DNA of 64,000 nucleotides from Catonia carolina (Eukaryota; Arthropoda; Insecta; Hemiptera; Achilidae). Numbering within the stretch: the first letter of the stretch is position 1; every line of letters starts with the position of its first letter. Below the pieces are notes generated by a model. That model did no database searches. It was not told where the DNA came from and worked only from the letters and a program-made list of their open reading frames with translations. Shown here piece by piece: positions 20,625-32,690 of this stretch. Made by a program: the position numbers and the translations under genes. The stretch covers positions 88,700,469-88,764,468 of the forward strand of contig JAQMRL010000003.1 in assembly GCA_035578175.1 (NCBI GenBank), given 5' to 3'.

Positions 20625-21200
20625 TCTTATGCAAATCTGTTCGGTAAGTCGAGTACGTTGTGGCACTTGAGTCTACCAAAACCAATATCTAAAGGTTTAG
20701 AGCCAAGTAGTTTGGATTGTCATGCAGTCTTCTTTGATATTGATCATTGAAATTTATTATTTCCGGCTGAATTGTTTTTGCACCAGTATGTCAGCATAGA
20801 TATATCTATTACTGATGTAATTTGTAACTTTACAAATTTCTCTGATGGTTTACTTCTGAAAACGCTCAAGTATTTCTATATTCGAACTATTGGCAGTTCC
20901 CCAGAGTTGAATTCCGTAAATCCACTCTGGTTTAATACGAATTTATAGAGTGACGAGGAAGGTTAACTTGGACGAAAAAGATAAGCTTGATTTTCGGCCT
21001 AGCAACCACATGTTCTACTTTCTTGAATAAGCCTTTTTCACGTAAGCCTACGGTCCAGATGCATACCAAGATATCTAGCATTATTAGACGGTGGAATCAG
21101 TTTTCGGTTGATGTACACTTTCGGGTAGTCTTGATGTTGCAGCGTGAACGTTACATGAACCAACTTCTCTTAATTGACTTCTATCATCCACCTGACTAAA
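20625..21200 (-). pseudogene. Jockey-type LINE C-terminal fragment
   Basis: Minus-strand translation across frames gives 'LGMHLDRRL'-like residues ('ISWYASGP-AYVKKA'), 'WLLGRKSSLSFSSKLT', then 'IKPEWIYGIQLWGTANSS' and 'NIEILERFQK', and further on 'IREICKVTNYISN'. The 'KP.W.YGIQLWGTA..SNIEI.QRFQ' block is characteristic of the region just after the reverse transcriptase in Jockey-group elements. It is shared with the fragment at 46061-46345. Stops and frame changes show decay. The catalytic domain is missing. Confidence 0.75.
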
Positions 21201-21797
21201 CAATAACATTTATAACTACAAATAACCACTAATGTACAGGAGGGGACCTTGCAAAATTTAAACTTCAATTATAGAAAAACAGTTTAATCTAGAAAGTTGA
21301 AACGAAATTTTTCCTATCTAAATCACACCCTAGAAATCAATTAAAAACCAAAACCGGTCCCGTTCGAAAGCAAGATGTGGCCAAAACCGAGAATCATGGA
21401 TTTCAATCTCATATTTAAGATTTAAACACTTATTTATCAGTATATCATTTAAAAAGCATCTAAATCTTTAGCATTTTGGTGGACCAAGATTTCAAAAATA
21501 TTATTACATTCCAAAATGGGAACCATAAGCGTAATTAATAGGGACACTTACGGAATGCCCTGAATCTTCCATTTAACAACATAAAAGTAAAACCGTATAC
21601 AAATACCTTTTTAAAATTTGATATGGTGCGTCATAAACAAAAGTTGAACGAAGTGACTCAAGGCATTATAGTTGAGTTAGACTATGCTGTTACTAAAATT
21701 GTAAAAAATTCATCCAATGATAACCTACACGGAAATTTTCATGTTTTGTAAACGTGTACTGTAACCAAAATACTCGGCCAGTTTTTCAGCTGTAATT
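21201..21797. other. Unassigned AT-rich DNA
   Basis: Nothing recognised up to the target duplication of SINE-1 copy 3. Confidence 0.4.
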
Positions 21798-22480
21798 GTT
21801 TAAACAATGTTTTTTATAATTATTTAATGTGTGTACGTTGTAATCTGTTCAATTCAGATAAATAAGCAACCCCATGACCGAATGAGATGAGGGTGATGTG
21901 TATGACGTGTAAATGAGGTATAGCCTTTTACAGGCCCAGACCGACCATTCCTGAGATTAATGTAGTATGATTAATTGTACCCCAACCATCAAAGTATACC
22001 GGTAACCACTTTCTAGTGTTCAAATCCGAATAAAAGTAACTACAGTATTCAGATGAACTAATGTCCCCTAGCCGTGGGAGTGAGAGAATGCATAACGCTC
22101 TCACTCGCACAAGCCATACGCGCCGTTCCAATAACATAGTCTTTAATTATACTCATTGTTGTGAGCAAGCGTTTATGCATCCAGTAAACTAACAAGCAAA
22201 ATAACGACTGTAGTATGTTTTCAGATTTGGATTATTACGGTAAAGAGCTTTGAGTGCATGCGTAGTTATGCCACATATCTCCCTCTCACTCGCTCGGCTT
22301 TGGGACATTAGTTCGTCTGATACCTTACCCAAAAAAAAACCCAATTGTTGGTATTTAGATGTGTGATACCTCTACTTGGATTTGAAACAAGAAACTTCGT
22401 CTCCGAAAATCAGCTTTTAAACAGCTGACTCGCGGGGAGGACTTACCTCTAGACCAGCCCAGTGGGTCGTTTAAACAATG
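21798..22480 (-). mobile_element. SINE-1 copy 3 with 12 bp target duplication
   Basis: The exact 12 bp 'gtttaaacaatg' at 21798-21809 and 22469-22480 bounds the element. On the minus strand it starts 'cgacccactgggctggtct' (box A region), passes a 'gagtcagctg' block and a box B-like 'gtttcaaatccaag', then the SINE-1 body ('aaccatcaaagtatacc' and 'gaccgaatgagatgaggg' read on plus), and ends A-rich. It is interrupted at 22048-22320 by a TIR element. Without that insert the SINE is about 385 bp. The target duplication proves retroposition and gives the true ends of SINE-1. Confidence 0.85.
22048..22320. mobile_element. TIR element (MITE) nested in SINE-1
   Basis: A 273 bp insert flanked by TA (22046-22047 and 22321-22322). 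Its ends are inverted repeats of about 35-40 bp: left 'tcagatgaactaatgtcccc', inverted right 'tcagacgaactaatgtccca', each continuing through 'agccg' and a 'gagtgagag' block. The interior has no coding capacity. The TA duplication suggests Tc1/mariner-type mobilisation, but TIR sequence alone cannot fix the superfamily. Confidence 0.7.
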
Positions 22481-22831
22481 AATGCCAAATTTTACAGTAT
22501 ATTATGCGTTGTTCAGATTTCTAATACTCATGTAAATATTTTTCATTTTTTTATTTTATTTTGTTATCGTGTACTTGTATTTGTTATTTTTTTACTTTTT
22601 AAGCTACTTCATATTCTATGTTATTCTTGTTATATGTATTTTTTTTTTATTTGTCCTATGTTGGTTCTCTATTTGTATTAATTTCTTGTTATTGTTCAAC
22701 TTTTGAATTACACACTGAGATGTATTCTTTCAAAAAAAAAAAAAAAAATTCGGTGTATTTTTCACGTTATTCGTTTATTTAAAATTTAGTTAAGCTTTCG
22801 GATGGTTATACTATATTGTATAGTTTGTAAA

Positions 22832-22850
22832 TCTGTATATATAAAATTCG

Positions 22851-22890
<40 letters not shown>

Positions 22891-23250
22891 TCCTCTTTAT
22901 CTCCTAAATTACTGAACCAATTTTCATGCAGTTTTTTGTAACTATGATGCTGGTGCAGGTTTTAGGCTACTGAAACCCTTAAAAAGTTAGCCCTAAAGGG
23001 TTAAAAATAATATTAATGTCCTACGTTAAGGCTTTTATGAGGTTAGATAATCTGCTGCTTTTAAACCAACTGATGTGATTCAAAATAAAGATTTGTCGTA
23101 AACAAAGTCATATGATTTAGCAAATGCGACTTGGTGCTAAGGATCAGCTGGTGACAACATCGGATGATAATTTTATTGTATTTTATTATGTAGATACGAT
23201 TTTGTATTGTTGAGTATTTTATAAAAGTAAAGTTCCGTGTTTCTTTAATT
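22832..23250 (+). mobile_element. Possible Helitron 5' end with GT microsatellite
   Basis: An A is followed by 'tctgtatatataaaattcga', then (GT)n at about 22852-22886, then 'atctcctaaattactgaacc' and 'aattttcatgcag'. A 5' TC after A, the TATATATAAAA start and the 'aaactactgaaccgattttcatg'-like block are features I associate with insect Helitrons. I could not find a convincing 3' hairpin plus CTRR end, so the right boundary is arbitrary. A following 'atgccatcaaaaaacatcac' at about 23383 may belong to it. Confidence 0.35.
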
Positions 23251-25690
23251 TGTTTTAATTTTATTTTAATTGGTGAGTGATCAATTGCTTTGATATTTTA
23301 TTTTGACTTTTATTTTATTCAACGTAGATTAAAGTTTTTGGTTTGAACAATTTTTTGTAATTATTTTTTTCCATTTTCAATAATGCCATCAAAAAACATC
23401 ACTAGGAAGAAAATCTTTAAAAGCAAAAAAAGTTCAAAAAGTAAGAACTGCTGAAAATGATTACACCATTTTTTGCATGCTAGTAAAGAATAAAAGTTAA
23501 AATTTTTACAAAAGTAGTGACGTCATATCTCAAAAGCGTCATCTAGTGGACGTTTGTAAAATTTATGAAGTGACTCTCGAATCAGTTGTAGCTCAAGAAA
23601 ATAAACTACAGAAGCGCTAAATTGATCTACCCTTGAACATGGATAACCGTAGTTAGATAGATTTATTTTCCCGCCACGAGTTTAAATAATTTTAGATTTA
23701 AGTTGTAATTAATGAAAGCAACTCTGTGTTGCAATGTTTTTTTTGTAAAGTTATTAGAAAATAAATAAATTTGTTGGTTCCACATTAACAAAAGTCGAAA
23801 ACATATTAGTTTAACGTTCTCGTATTTTTATAAAAATTAATGTCGGTTATCACTATTTTTTTAGAATTTCCTAACCTTTCTTTTCACTATCTATAATTTT
23901 TGTACATCTTTCAGATCTTCATCCTTTTAAAGTATAGTTAGTATCACTTATATTATTACTTATATAATATCAACATCGCATGTGATGCGAAGAAATGATA
24001 TCTCGACATGCTTGGGTTGAAAGATATAATCTTGAAACTGCTCCTTTTCGTTTTGTTATTATTCTTTTGCTACCAGTAGCGAGTGGGTTGGCTGGAGATA
24101 TTATTTCTTTAACTCGCCCTCTATTTCTCTCTCACTCATTTCCACATTTTCTCGCTTCTTTTTCTTACTTTCATTTCACGAGATCGCAGCTAAAACTAAC
24201 AAAAGGTTGTTAAAATTCCATTAGCACTGTACTACCAAACCATTCTGCTTTTCAGTCGACTGTTAAAAGTGAATCGACTTGAGGGTAATATTAAAGATAT
24301 AAACTATAATAATAGTGGTAGATTTGTTATTATTGTAACTAACACCTCATTATGGTATCATAACATAATTATTATGTTTTTTGAAACAAAAACAATTCAT
24401 CTCTTAGTTAGAAACTAGTTGAAAACTGATACACCTTCTAACAACATTCCTTGATTCTTTTATTTAAAAGGAATGCTATAATCTTCACCATAAAATTTCC
24501 ATTGTATTTGTTTTTTATGAAATGAAGACATAAATAAAATTTTATCTAACAGGATATTACAGTTTTAAAAACTATAACAATATTATTTAACTACTATGTT
24601 AATTCACAACTTTATTCAACTAGTGATAGGTATGATGAAAAATATGAAAATGACTTTTTTTAAGGTCTTAAACAAGAACACCATTCATCTGCAGAACTTC
24701 AACTAGATTTTAAAAATACATTAAAAAATATATTATTTATGCAATTAATCAAATATATTCTAGTTTCCTGTAGATTTATTTGTTATCTTTAAATGTATTT
24801 ATTTAATTTAGAGTTGGCCATTAGGTAGTTATGTTTTGAAGGGAGGGACCAGTCTGATCCGAGGTAGCGATTAGAGATTCAGTAGGCCTATAGGCCTACC
24901 TTACTTTTGATCAGGGGGTGTCTGAATTGGTAGGCCTATTTGGTTTTAATTTGGAGTATAGATCTTTTAGATTTTCTTTATTTTTTTCTTTCTGAATATA
25001 GTAATATGATGTTTATAAGTTTTTTATGGTAGTTTTGTTTTGTAGGAGGGATTTTTTAAATTATTATCTGAAAAGGATGAAAGAAAGTAGCAAAAAAGAA
25101 AGTAGGAAAATCAGGTTGATATCCTCTACCAAAAATAATTAAAAATACAGGAATCAATCTACATAAAAAAAAATAAAAAATAAAATAAAACTGAACAAAA
25201 CCAAATACAATGAACAACAATCCGTGATTATTTTATTCAAAAGAAATGGTGAAAACTTTTAACATAAAATCTTTATATTGTATTTATTTTGTATGAAACA
25301 AGTAACCTACATAAATAGAATTTACTCTTACAAGATATCAACCGTTATTTCAAATACAACTATTTTTGTCTATTTTAAAACTTTTAAAATGTTAATTCAC
25401 AACTGAAACTAAATAGGGAATATAATGAAAATCATGGCCTTTTTCAAGGGTTTAGAGAAGAACACCATAACACCATTTTGTTAGTAGAACTTCAACGGTT
25501 TCTTTTAGATGAGATAGTATTCATGTAATTAATTTAATTTACTATAAATAGAACAAATTAGTCATTCTAAAATGAATAATCCATTTATTGTTTATTTTAA
25601 ACATATTTAATATATTTTAAGCATTGTCCGTAGTTTACGTTCTAAAGGGAAGTAGTCAGTCAGATGCAAGGAAGTGGTTGGAGACTCGGT
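23251..25690. other. Unassigned AT-rich DNA
   Basis: Nothing firm. Around 24420-24690 and 25230-25510 two stretches share phrases ('cataaaattt/ctt…attgtattt', 'acaagaacaccattcatctg' versus 'agaagaacaccataacacca', 'agaacttcaac'). They may be two old copies of one repeat about 800 bp apart. Confidence 0.4.
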
Positions 25691-25699
25691 GTTGGAGCA

Positions 25700-26110
25700 A
25701 GTGTCTGGTTTCAGTTATTTGGGTTGCAACGTAACCTACAAAAGATATCAGTATCAAGAGAAAGAGATTCGAAAGCAATATGTGGAATTACTACCACAAT
25801 CTGAAAAAAGAGTGAAAAAGAATACGGAGTGAAAATTTCATAAGGCTGTTCCGGTTTTGACTTATTAAACTAAAATCTGAACTGTTAGTTAACAGAGAAA
25901 ACCACACTGTAAACAGTAGAAATGTGATTTTTTTGGGCTGTCAAAGGTCGTTCCAGATTGGACACCTTCGAAATGAAGATATTTCAGCAGAGCTGGGAGT
26001 CCAAGCACTGAATGCTAAAAGAAGTGAATATAGAGGGAGATGGAGTGATCATGTTCAACTGATGGTTCCAGGAAGAATTCCCTTCGAAGCTATGAGGTAC
26101 AGACCTTAGT
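25700..26110 (+). pseudogene. LINE C-terminal fragment ('FSYLGC' type)
   Basis: Plus-strand frames give 'FSYLGCNVTYKRYQYQ', 'KFHKAVPVLTY', and then, in the 61-codon frame at 25924-26109, 'FLGCQRSFQIGHLRNEDIS', 'AELGVQALNAKRSEYRGRW' and 'DHVQLMVPGRIPFEAMRYRP'. The order (YLGC, K.MAVP.L.YG, FLR…R.D..RNEDI..EL, W..HV..M…RIP..A..Y.P) is the tail of a LINE family common in insects, also present at 31580-31970. Several stops and frame changes interrupt it. Confidence 0.75.
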
Positions 26111-26249
26111 AAAATTAATAGGAAAGTGGGTACGAATTAGAGTCTGTTTTCTGAACGGCATGGATAAGAACTGGCATGTTTGTCTATCAGTGGTGGAACA
26201 AGAGGACGATTTTTTAATTAAAAAAAAGATTCAATGATTCATTTAGAAA

Positions 26250-27188
26250 TTTTTACTTTCTCTTGCCTATGTGAATATATAGGAAGGAAACAATCGTTTT
26301 CATGTCAATTTTTCGAAATCGAGTTTTCACCGGATCTACAAGTTTTCAGACCCATGAACCCAAAAAACATGTTTTTAGCGATTGGTGTGTGTGTGCGCGC
26401 GCGCGTGTGTGTGTGAACAAAATATCTCAAGAACGGAACATTGTACGAACTTTAAACTTGGAAATTAAGTTATAGATACCACTAGAGGACCTGACAGGAA
26501 CATTTTCATTTAAATCGGTCAACCGGAAGTAGTAGTTTATTCGTGTCATTTTTCACTTTTTCTCAAAAACGGCTCTTAAGATTTTTTTAAAATCACCTCA
26601 CCTACTAAATTTTTTGTGCTCTACAAGATAGGGTAGGGGCTATGCCTGTTGAAATTCTTGGAAAGGCTGTTTTCACGTAAAAAATTTGGTTTTTTAAGAT
26701 TACGGCTTAAATATGCATTTAAGCGTAAAAATGTATATAATAAAAGTTGTAGAAAATTTTAAATCCTACAACTTTTAGTTTAAACGTTTTTTTTTATAAC
26801 GCTTAGTTTAGCGGTAATTAACGATATTCTGTTTTATCTCACGAAAAAACCATCGTTTTTTCACGATTTCAGCCTTAATATGCATTTTACGACAAAAAAG
26901 TATATAATCACATTCATAGTAAATTAAAAGATCTACAACTTTTATTTAAAGCATTTTTATCTATAGAGTTTAGTTTAGCGTGAAAGAGCGATTCTCCGTA
27001 TTTTTAAGCCAAACTGAGGTTGATTTTAATTTTGCATCATTCACTCATGATTAAAATAAGGTTATGTTTATTGAGGTTAGTTTTTTTGGTTTATTTCTAA
27101 TGTTTTATTACTAATTTTAGGTTATATTCTTAATTATTTGTATTGGCAAGAGAAAGTTGTGTTAGTGTTTCACACCAGATTTTTTTTT
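26250..27188 (+). mobile_element. HINE-like element copy E
   Basis: The 5' motif ACTTTCTCTTGCC is at 26255-26267 with the palindrome after it. A short GT/GC patch lies at about 26386-26415. The inverted motif is at 27145-27157, followed by the hairpin (one mismatch, 'gtgttagtgtttcacac') and CCAGATTTTTTTT. Collinear with copies A-C throughout. Confidence 0.7.
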
Positions 27189-28200
27189 AGATTCTCAAGC
27201 CATCAGTCGAGTATGCTATCTACAAAATCATCGGTGCGCTCGTTTTCATTTTCAACTACTGATGGAAGTTTAATTAAATACACATTTTTTCAAGTTGCAA
27301 AAATATTCAGTAAAATATAACAAGGTTAACATTTACATAAATTAAATTCCTTCGTTTAAATATTGACTATAATGATTTATTTAATTTTCCGGGGCCTTTC
27401 AAGGAATAACATTAAAAGCTTCTGGGTTACAGTAGTTCAATCAGAATGAGCAGTTTCCGATTGGTTGATCTCAACAATACAATTCTGCGGCTTATTCTCA
27501 AATCTCAGTAATGTTGTCTAGAGTGACTCAATTATGGTCGGGCCTAATACGCTATTACTTGATATATCAATCGCATTTAAACGTAGCACGCAAAATATAT
27601 TTCTGTAAACATTAATTTTATTTTTTGTAAAATTCTCATTTTAACCTTAATGACATATTATTTTATTGTACTACAAAAATTATACGTGAATACCAATAAA
27701 ACGTAATAAGCTTTTGCCAAAGGTAGTATACTGTGTAATTTTGTTTCAAATCAAACATGGTAATATGACTTTCCGGACAAGCCCAGTCAGTTAATTTAGG
27801 GCACTGGTGCACGAAAAAATAGAGAAATACCTATTTTTACGTGTTATCTTTAATTTATTGGTTAATACTTTCTCTTTAATCATCTTTGTAAAAAGCGTAA
27901 GACACTTGTTACAGTCAATGCAATTATTGTTAAGTTGCAATTATTGTAGTTTTGAATATTGTAGAGAATATGCAAGTCGATTTTCAGAAGTGTAACCTTT
28001 CTGGGATAGTATAGAAATTATTTTATTATTTTGGGGTTGTTATTCCAAAATAATAAATTAATTTTATCGATTAGGCGCAGGAGATCGAAATGTAAATGTA
28101 TTGGTAACTCTTTCAACTCATTCTTTTTCTGCTTCTTTTCAAGTCATAAGCCGCTTAGTGTGTTCCGGCATAAAAATATTTATTTTTTCGTAAGAAAGTT
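27189..28200. other. Unassigned AT-rich DNA
   Basis: No gene or boundary recognised. Confidence 0.4.
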
Positions 28201-28204
28201 GTAT

Positions 28205-28350
28205 AAGTACAATAAATCATTCCCAGCTTTGTAGAGGTCTTCCCAAGTTTTTCTTACCATCAGGCTTGTATTACAGAACTCGTTTTGGAATTATATCTCT
28301 CTTCAGTCTTTAAAGATGCCTCATCTGTTTATTGTGGATAATAACAGATT
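28205..28350 (-). pseudogene. Short LINE 3' fragment
   Basis: Minus-strand translation gives 'MRHL', a stop, 'RLKRDIIPKRVL', a stop, 'YKPDGKKNLGRPLQSWE'. This fits the 'H..RM…R.P..VL.YKP.GKR..GRP...W' tail of insect LINEs. The upstream plus-strand phrase 'ggataataacagatt' also occurs beside the fragment at 35041-35220, suggesting the same family. Confidence 0.55.
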
Positions 28351-28391
28351 ATCTCCTTCATAGGACTATTTACTGTCTGAAATTCTTTTTA

Positions 28392-29230
28392 TACAGGGTG
28401 TTTCACGAAGATATGCAGAAACTTTGGGAGCCCATTGTACATGTAAAAATAATGAAAAAAGTTTATATAAATATAGGTCCGGAAATGCTTCGTTACCGAG
28501 TTACGGCTAGCGAAAGATTTTGCCCGGATTTCAGCTCACCAGGTGAAATGAGGTCTTCCTGAAATTCTGGTAAGGTAGATTAAGGGGCGAATTCAATCGT
28601 TTCTTATGGTTTTTGACCTGATAAATTCAATAAAACAGGTCCCAGAACTGTAAGTTAAATAGTTTTTGAGAAAACCAGTGTCAAATGCAAAAAATGGAGT
28701 GAAAAAAAAACACATTTTTTCATCTTAGTTTTTCCGGTTAATTTTACTTTGTACTCTTATGAATAAAAATTCATTTAATCAAACATCTATTCGCTTCTGT
28801 GCACTTAATTTACACCGGTTTGTTCAGAATAAAATTTTCTACTTGTTTTATTCAAAAATTTTAACTGTTTCTTGGTGAAATAACAAAGTTATTCTAGCCC
28901 AAAGATGAAAAAATGTGTTTTCACTCCATTTTTTGCATTTGACACTGGTTTTCTTAAAAACTATTTAACTTACAGTTCTGGGACTTGTTTTATTCAATTT
29001 ATCAGATCAAAAACCATAAGAAATGATTGAATTCGCCCCATAATCTACCTTACCAGAATTCCAGGAAGACCTCATTTCACCTGGTGAGCTGAAATCCGGG
29101 CGAAACTTTCGCTAGCCGTAACTCGGAAACGAAGCATTTCCGGACCCATGTTTATATAAACTTTTCTCATTATTTTTACATGTACAATGAGCTCCTAAAG
29201 TTTCTGCATATCTTTGTGAATCACCCTGTA
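28392..29230. mobile_element. 835 bp foldback TIR element with TA target duplication
   Basis: Two arms of about 330 bp (28394-28726 and 28902-29228) are inverted copies of each other at roughly 90-95% by eye. They start CAGGGTGtTTCAC / CAGGGTGaTTCAC and include 'ggtccggaaatgcttcgtta', 'gctagcgaaag', 'tcacctggtgagctgaaat' and 'tgtcaaatgcaaaaaatgg' on one strand or the other. Flanking TA on both sides (28392-28393, 29229-29230) is the expected Tc1/mariner-type duplication. The ~175 bp centre has no open frame of note. It is non-autonomous; the enzyme source is not in the window. Diverged relatives are at 38294-38843 and 49207-49365. Confidence 0.85.
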
Positions 29231-31410
29231 TACCAAATTGAATTTTTCAACTCCTACGACACAATAACGACCTTCTGCTCACTAGGTGGTCAGGAAGTTA
29301 GGGGATTAGCCATGAGCGAGTGAGTGATTAAGTCAGCAGGGTTTTAAAATTTATAATGTAGTCATCACTTAAATCAGTATTATGCAATACTTGTGTAGTG
29401 TGCTAACTTCTGTAAACTCATTCGATGCATGTCCGATATATGGCCAACTTTGTTGACGTTAGGGGAGATGTCTAGACTCATACAATCCCTTTATTATTTA
29501 CTTTGATTATAAAGCTCAAAAACTTACCTAATAAATTAAGTAAACAGTACTGTTGACCATATCATATGAATTAGTTTAACAAATTAGATAACGATTGAAT
29601 CGGTAAACGAAATTCATTTCACCATTTTTAGTAGTTTCAAAGACCAAAGAAATAACGGAAAGTTAATATTGATTTATAAAAATAACTATACATAAAACTA
29701 TGAACGTTTATTGTTTTCTATTTCTACCAGGGATTATTTTTCTAACAGTAAATTCCTCTGCAAGAATTCCCACTTCACTTCAACAAAATATTAGACATGA
29801 GGGTATTTTCTAGCGGTAGTAAATGGAATTCTGGGATCCGATATTTGTTACGTCCGTAATAGTTAACGACCTGCTATAATATTGTAGTAGGCTTACTAGC
29901 CTACAAGAAGTTAGCTCATAAAACCAATCTTCCGACCATCGGTTACCAGTATTATTATTATTATTATTATTAGTACTAACATAAAATTCCCACCCTGTGA
30001 TTTCGTTCTTCCTGTTTTGTATATTGCCCTCTTTGTTTCTGATTACGATAATCATCTTTATTTTTATCCGCCTACATAACCATCCTGGAAAACAATGAAC
30101 AGTCTTTAGATTATTTTCTATTATTTTTTAATCAAATTTTAGGTTATTTTTATAACATTAAAAAGTAATTAAATAAACAAATTTATGATTAAAGTTTTAT
30201 TCCTAAGACTCTGTTCAGCGTTTCTCATTAACTTTATTTTTTACAATTAATTTTATTTAGGTCGCACCAACATTTTTAGTTTTTAGCGAACCTGTTACTT
30301 ATGGGGAAACTGCACTTTGTATCCCGTCAATTAGTCACAGATTTAATGTAAGTAATGTATGTACTACCCCAACATCCAATTCCATGTGACAACCGAGAGC
30401 GTACAAGAGCATAATAAATTTGTTTTAACAAAGATCTGGGACACATTTACTGTAAATGATAAACCTATGTAGAAGAAAACGTAAGTATTTTTTGAGATTT
30501 AAACCATGCGCTTTCCACAGAAATTTTTGGGATTGTGTCCCAAAAACTAAGAAAACTCCTGTAAAACTGCACTAATCATAGAGGCCCCAAATTGATTTAT
30601 CATGACATTTGTTCGGTAAATCTTCAGAGAACCTTGTTGTAAAAAAAAAACAGCATTTTCTATTTTCCGGGTTAATCGGGAATTTAGAAATAATAACGAC
30701 GGGTGATAGAAAATCTGCACGTGAGGAGCTACATTTTTCAAATAGGTTAACCGGAATCAGTCCAGTGGAAGCTGAAAACGAACTCGATCATAAAACCATT
30801 ATCTTTAAAATTTACAGATTTTAGGTAAACGAAATTGACGGAAGTTATTTTTATTAAATACACTGACATTACATATAAGAAAAACAGTAAACAGATTATT
30901 AATAACGAAAACAATGTTTTTGATTTTCTCGTGAAGCGAGAGAGGAAATTCCAACTGAAATTTAATTTAGAATGTTCAATTCCTTGAATTGTTTTGTTTT
31001 GGCATATTATTTATGGTTTTGGTTTTAAAGGTCAATCAGTAAAATTAAAATGTAACGAATCTCACATACACAAATGCGATATACTTTCGTTCTCGCAATA
31101 TGAAAATATTTACCATAAGAGGTTTTTTGTTGAATTGAAAACAATTTCAGTGATACCCGTGCGTTCCCAAATGTTTTGACATGGGGAATTATTTCATCTG
31201 CAGTTAAATACTTTAAATTTATATAATTTAAATCATCACCTTTTATTAAAACTGATACAAATCGTAGGAATTTTATTGGTTTTAATAAATGAAATGTGTG
31301 TAATATTTTTGTATTTATGTAAGTACTTATTACAAATACTTGTGGTTGTAACTGATACGTTCGTATTCCATTCATAATATTCAATTTTCCGTATAAGGCT
31401 AATATTTTTA
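29231..31410. other. Unassigned AT-rich DNA with an (ATT)n tract
   Basis: Apart from an (ATT)n run at about 29950-29972, no element or gene is recognised. Overlapping open frames around 30547-31384 on both strands have no known motif. Confidence 0.4.
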
Positions 31411-31565
31411 GTCCTCGTTAAAGTAAATTTAGACATTTCTGGAAGTTCTTTTTGCAGCTTACATTCTCGAAATTCGTTCACTGTTGGTATCTTCCTTTCT
31501 CCTTCCATTCAGTGTTCTGATTTATTCTTCGTGGAAGCCCTTGAAGTCAGCAATTTGGTTTGGTA
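31411..31565 (-). pseudogene. LINE 3' fragment, 'FxGFHEE' family
   Basis: The minus strand reads 'NQIADFKGFHEE', stop, 'IRTLNGRRKEDTNSERISR', stop, 'AAKRTSRNV'. This aligns block by block with 5690-6182 ('LIADFNGFHEELKQNTGW…AVKRPPRNV') and with 63785-64000. It abuts, on the opposite strand, another LINE fragment starting near 31580. Confidence 0.6.
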
Positions 31566-31579
31566 TTTTTGTATGAGTC

Positions 31580-31970
31580 TTGACTGTTATAAATTATTGT
31601 TTGCCAGGTGAAATGAAATTTTATAGAGCATTGGCTGTACCAATTATAACATATGGGAGTGAAACATGGGTGTCATTACAGAGGAATGAATCTTGTATCC
31701 AGGCTGCTGAAATGAAATTTTTGCGGGGAGTCAAAGGTTGTACCCGGTTAGATAGAGTACGTAACGAAGCTATTCGCGCCGAGTTAAATGTTCAGTCACT
31801 AATGGAAACGCTAAGAATACATAAGAGAAACTGGCCCAACCATTTATTTCTTATGCCAGCTCACAGACTTCCTCTGTGAGCATGGAAATATAAACATAGA
31901 GGGAAGCGAGGCTTGGAACAACCTAAAAAGAGATGCCGGAACAGGCCATGGAGCCTAATCCTTGACAGAT
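31580..31970 (+). pseudogene. LINE C-terminal fragment with intact 99-codon stretch
   Basis: The frame reads 'KFYRALAVPIITYGSETWV', 'AAEMKFLRGVKGCTRLDRVR', 'NEAIRAELNVQSLMETLRI', 'WPNHLFLMPAHRLPL', then after a stop 'KYKHRGKRGLEQPKKRC'. The 3' end is GAT-rich. This is the best-preserved copy of the family also seen at 25700-26110. The fragment is 5' truncated, with no catalytic reverse transcriptase motifs. 'YGSETW' and 'FLRGVKG…RNE.IR.EL' are diagnostic. Confidence 0.8.
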
Positions 31971-32534
31971 GATGATGAAATTGTATTATACTCCATTACG
32001 TTCTTGTATTATATAATCTTCTTTTATAATTAGCTTTTCTAAATATTGTTCTGTTATTCTTTTGCGTATTATTTATCTAAAATATTCCTTGCATTTTTCG
32101 CAAATAGCGCTGACCTATTTTTAAGTCAGTGTTTGTCTACAGTTGTGAAATGTGTTCGTTAAAAACATGTTTGTAAATATCGCGTATTGAAGTAGTTTAT
32201 CCATTACAGGCAGTTAGTTATCAGGTAGTAATTAAGAAAATTAATTATTTATTTGATTGTAAATGGCCGTATATTGTTTTTCAGTTAAATTTAGGTTGTA
32301 ATTAAGTTAATAGTTAATATAATTTTCCAGTCGTTACAACGATAATAATTGAGTAATTTGTAATTAAATATTTGTTATAAATTTAAAAAAAAGTTTTGTT
32401 ATTTATAAATAGCCAGATCCTAAAAAGTATTTGGAATAAATGTCACAATATTTTCTTAGTTTATTCAAGTCTTTTCTATAAAATCCGTTCTGAGTTCTTA
32501 AATCCGACACGTAGGCGTTACTAAATAAGTGGGT

Positions 32535-32690
32535 GAGCATATAGACAGGATGGGCGAGAATAGGATACCTAAGCAGAAGCTGGGTGACAAATCGGAGGGA
32601 CAGAAAGACCAAGGACGCCCGAGGAAAAGATGGGCAGATTTTAGAGATTCGGAACATGCAGAAATGCCTAATCCTTGATGGGGAGAAGAA
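32535..32690 (+). pseudogene. LINE extreme C-terminal fragment
   Basis: The frame 32535-32678 reads 'EHIDRMGENRIPKQKLGDKS', 'GQKDQGRPRKRWADFRDSEH', 'AEMPNP' and then a stop, followed by a short (GAA)n-like tail. This is the 'EH..RM..NRIPK..L..K..G….GRPRKRW' end of the same LINE group as 31580-31970. Only about 50 codons are present, without internal stops. Confidence 0.7.
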
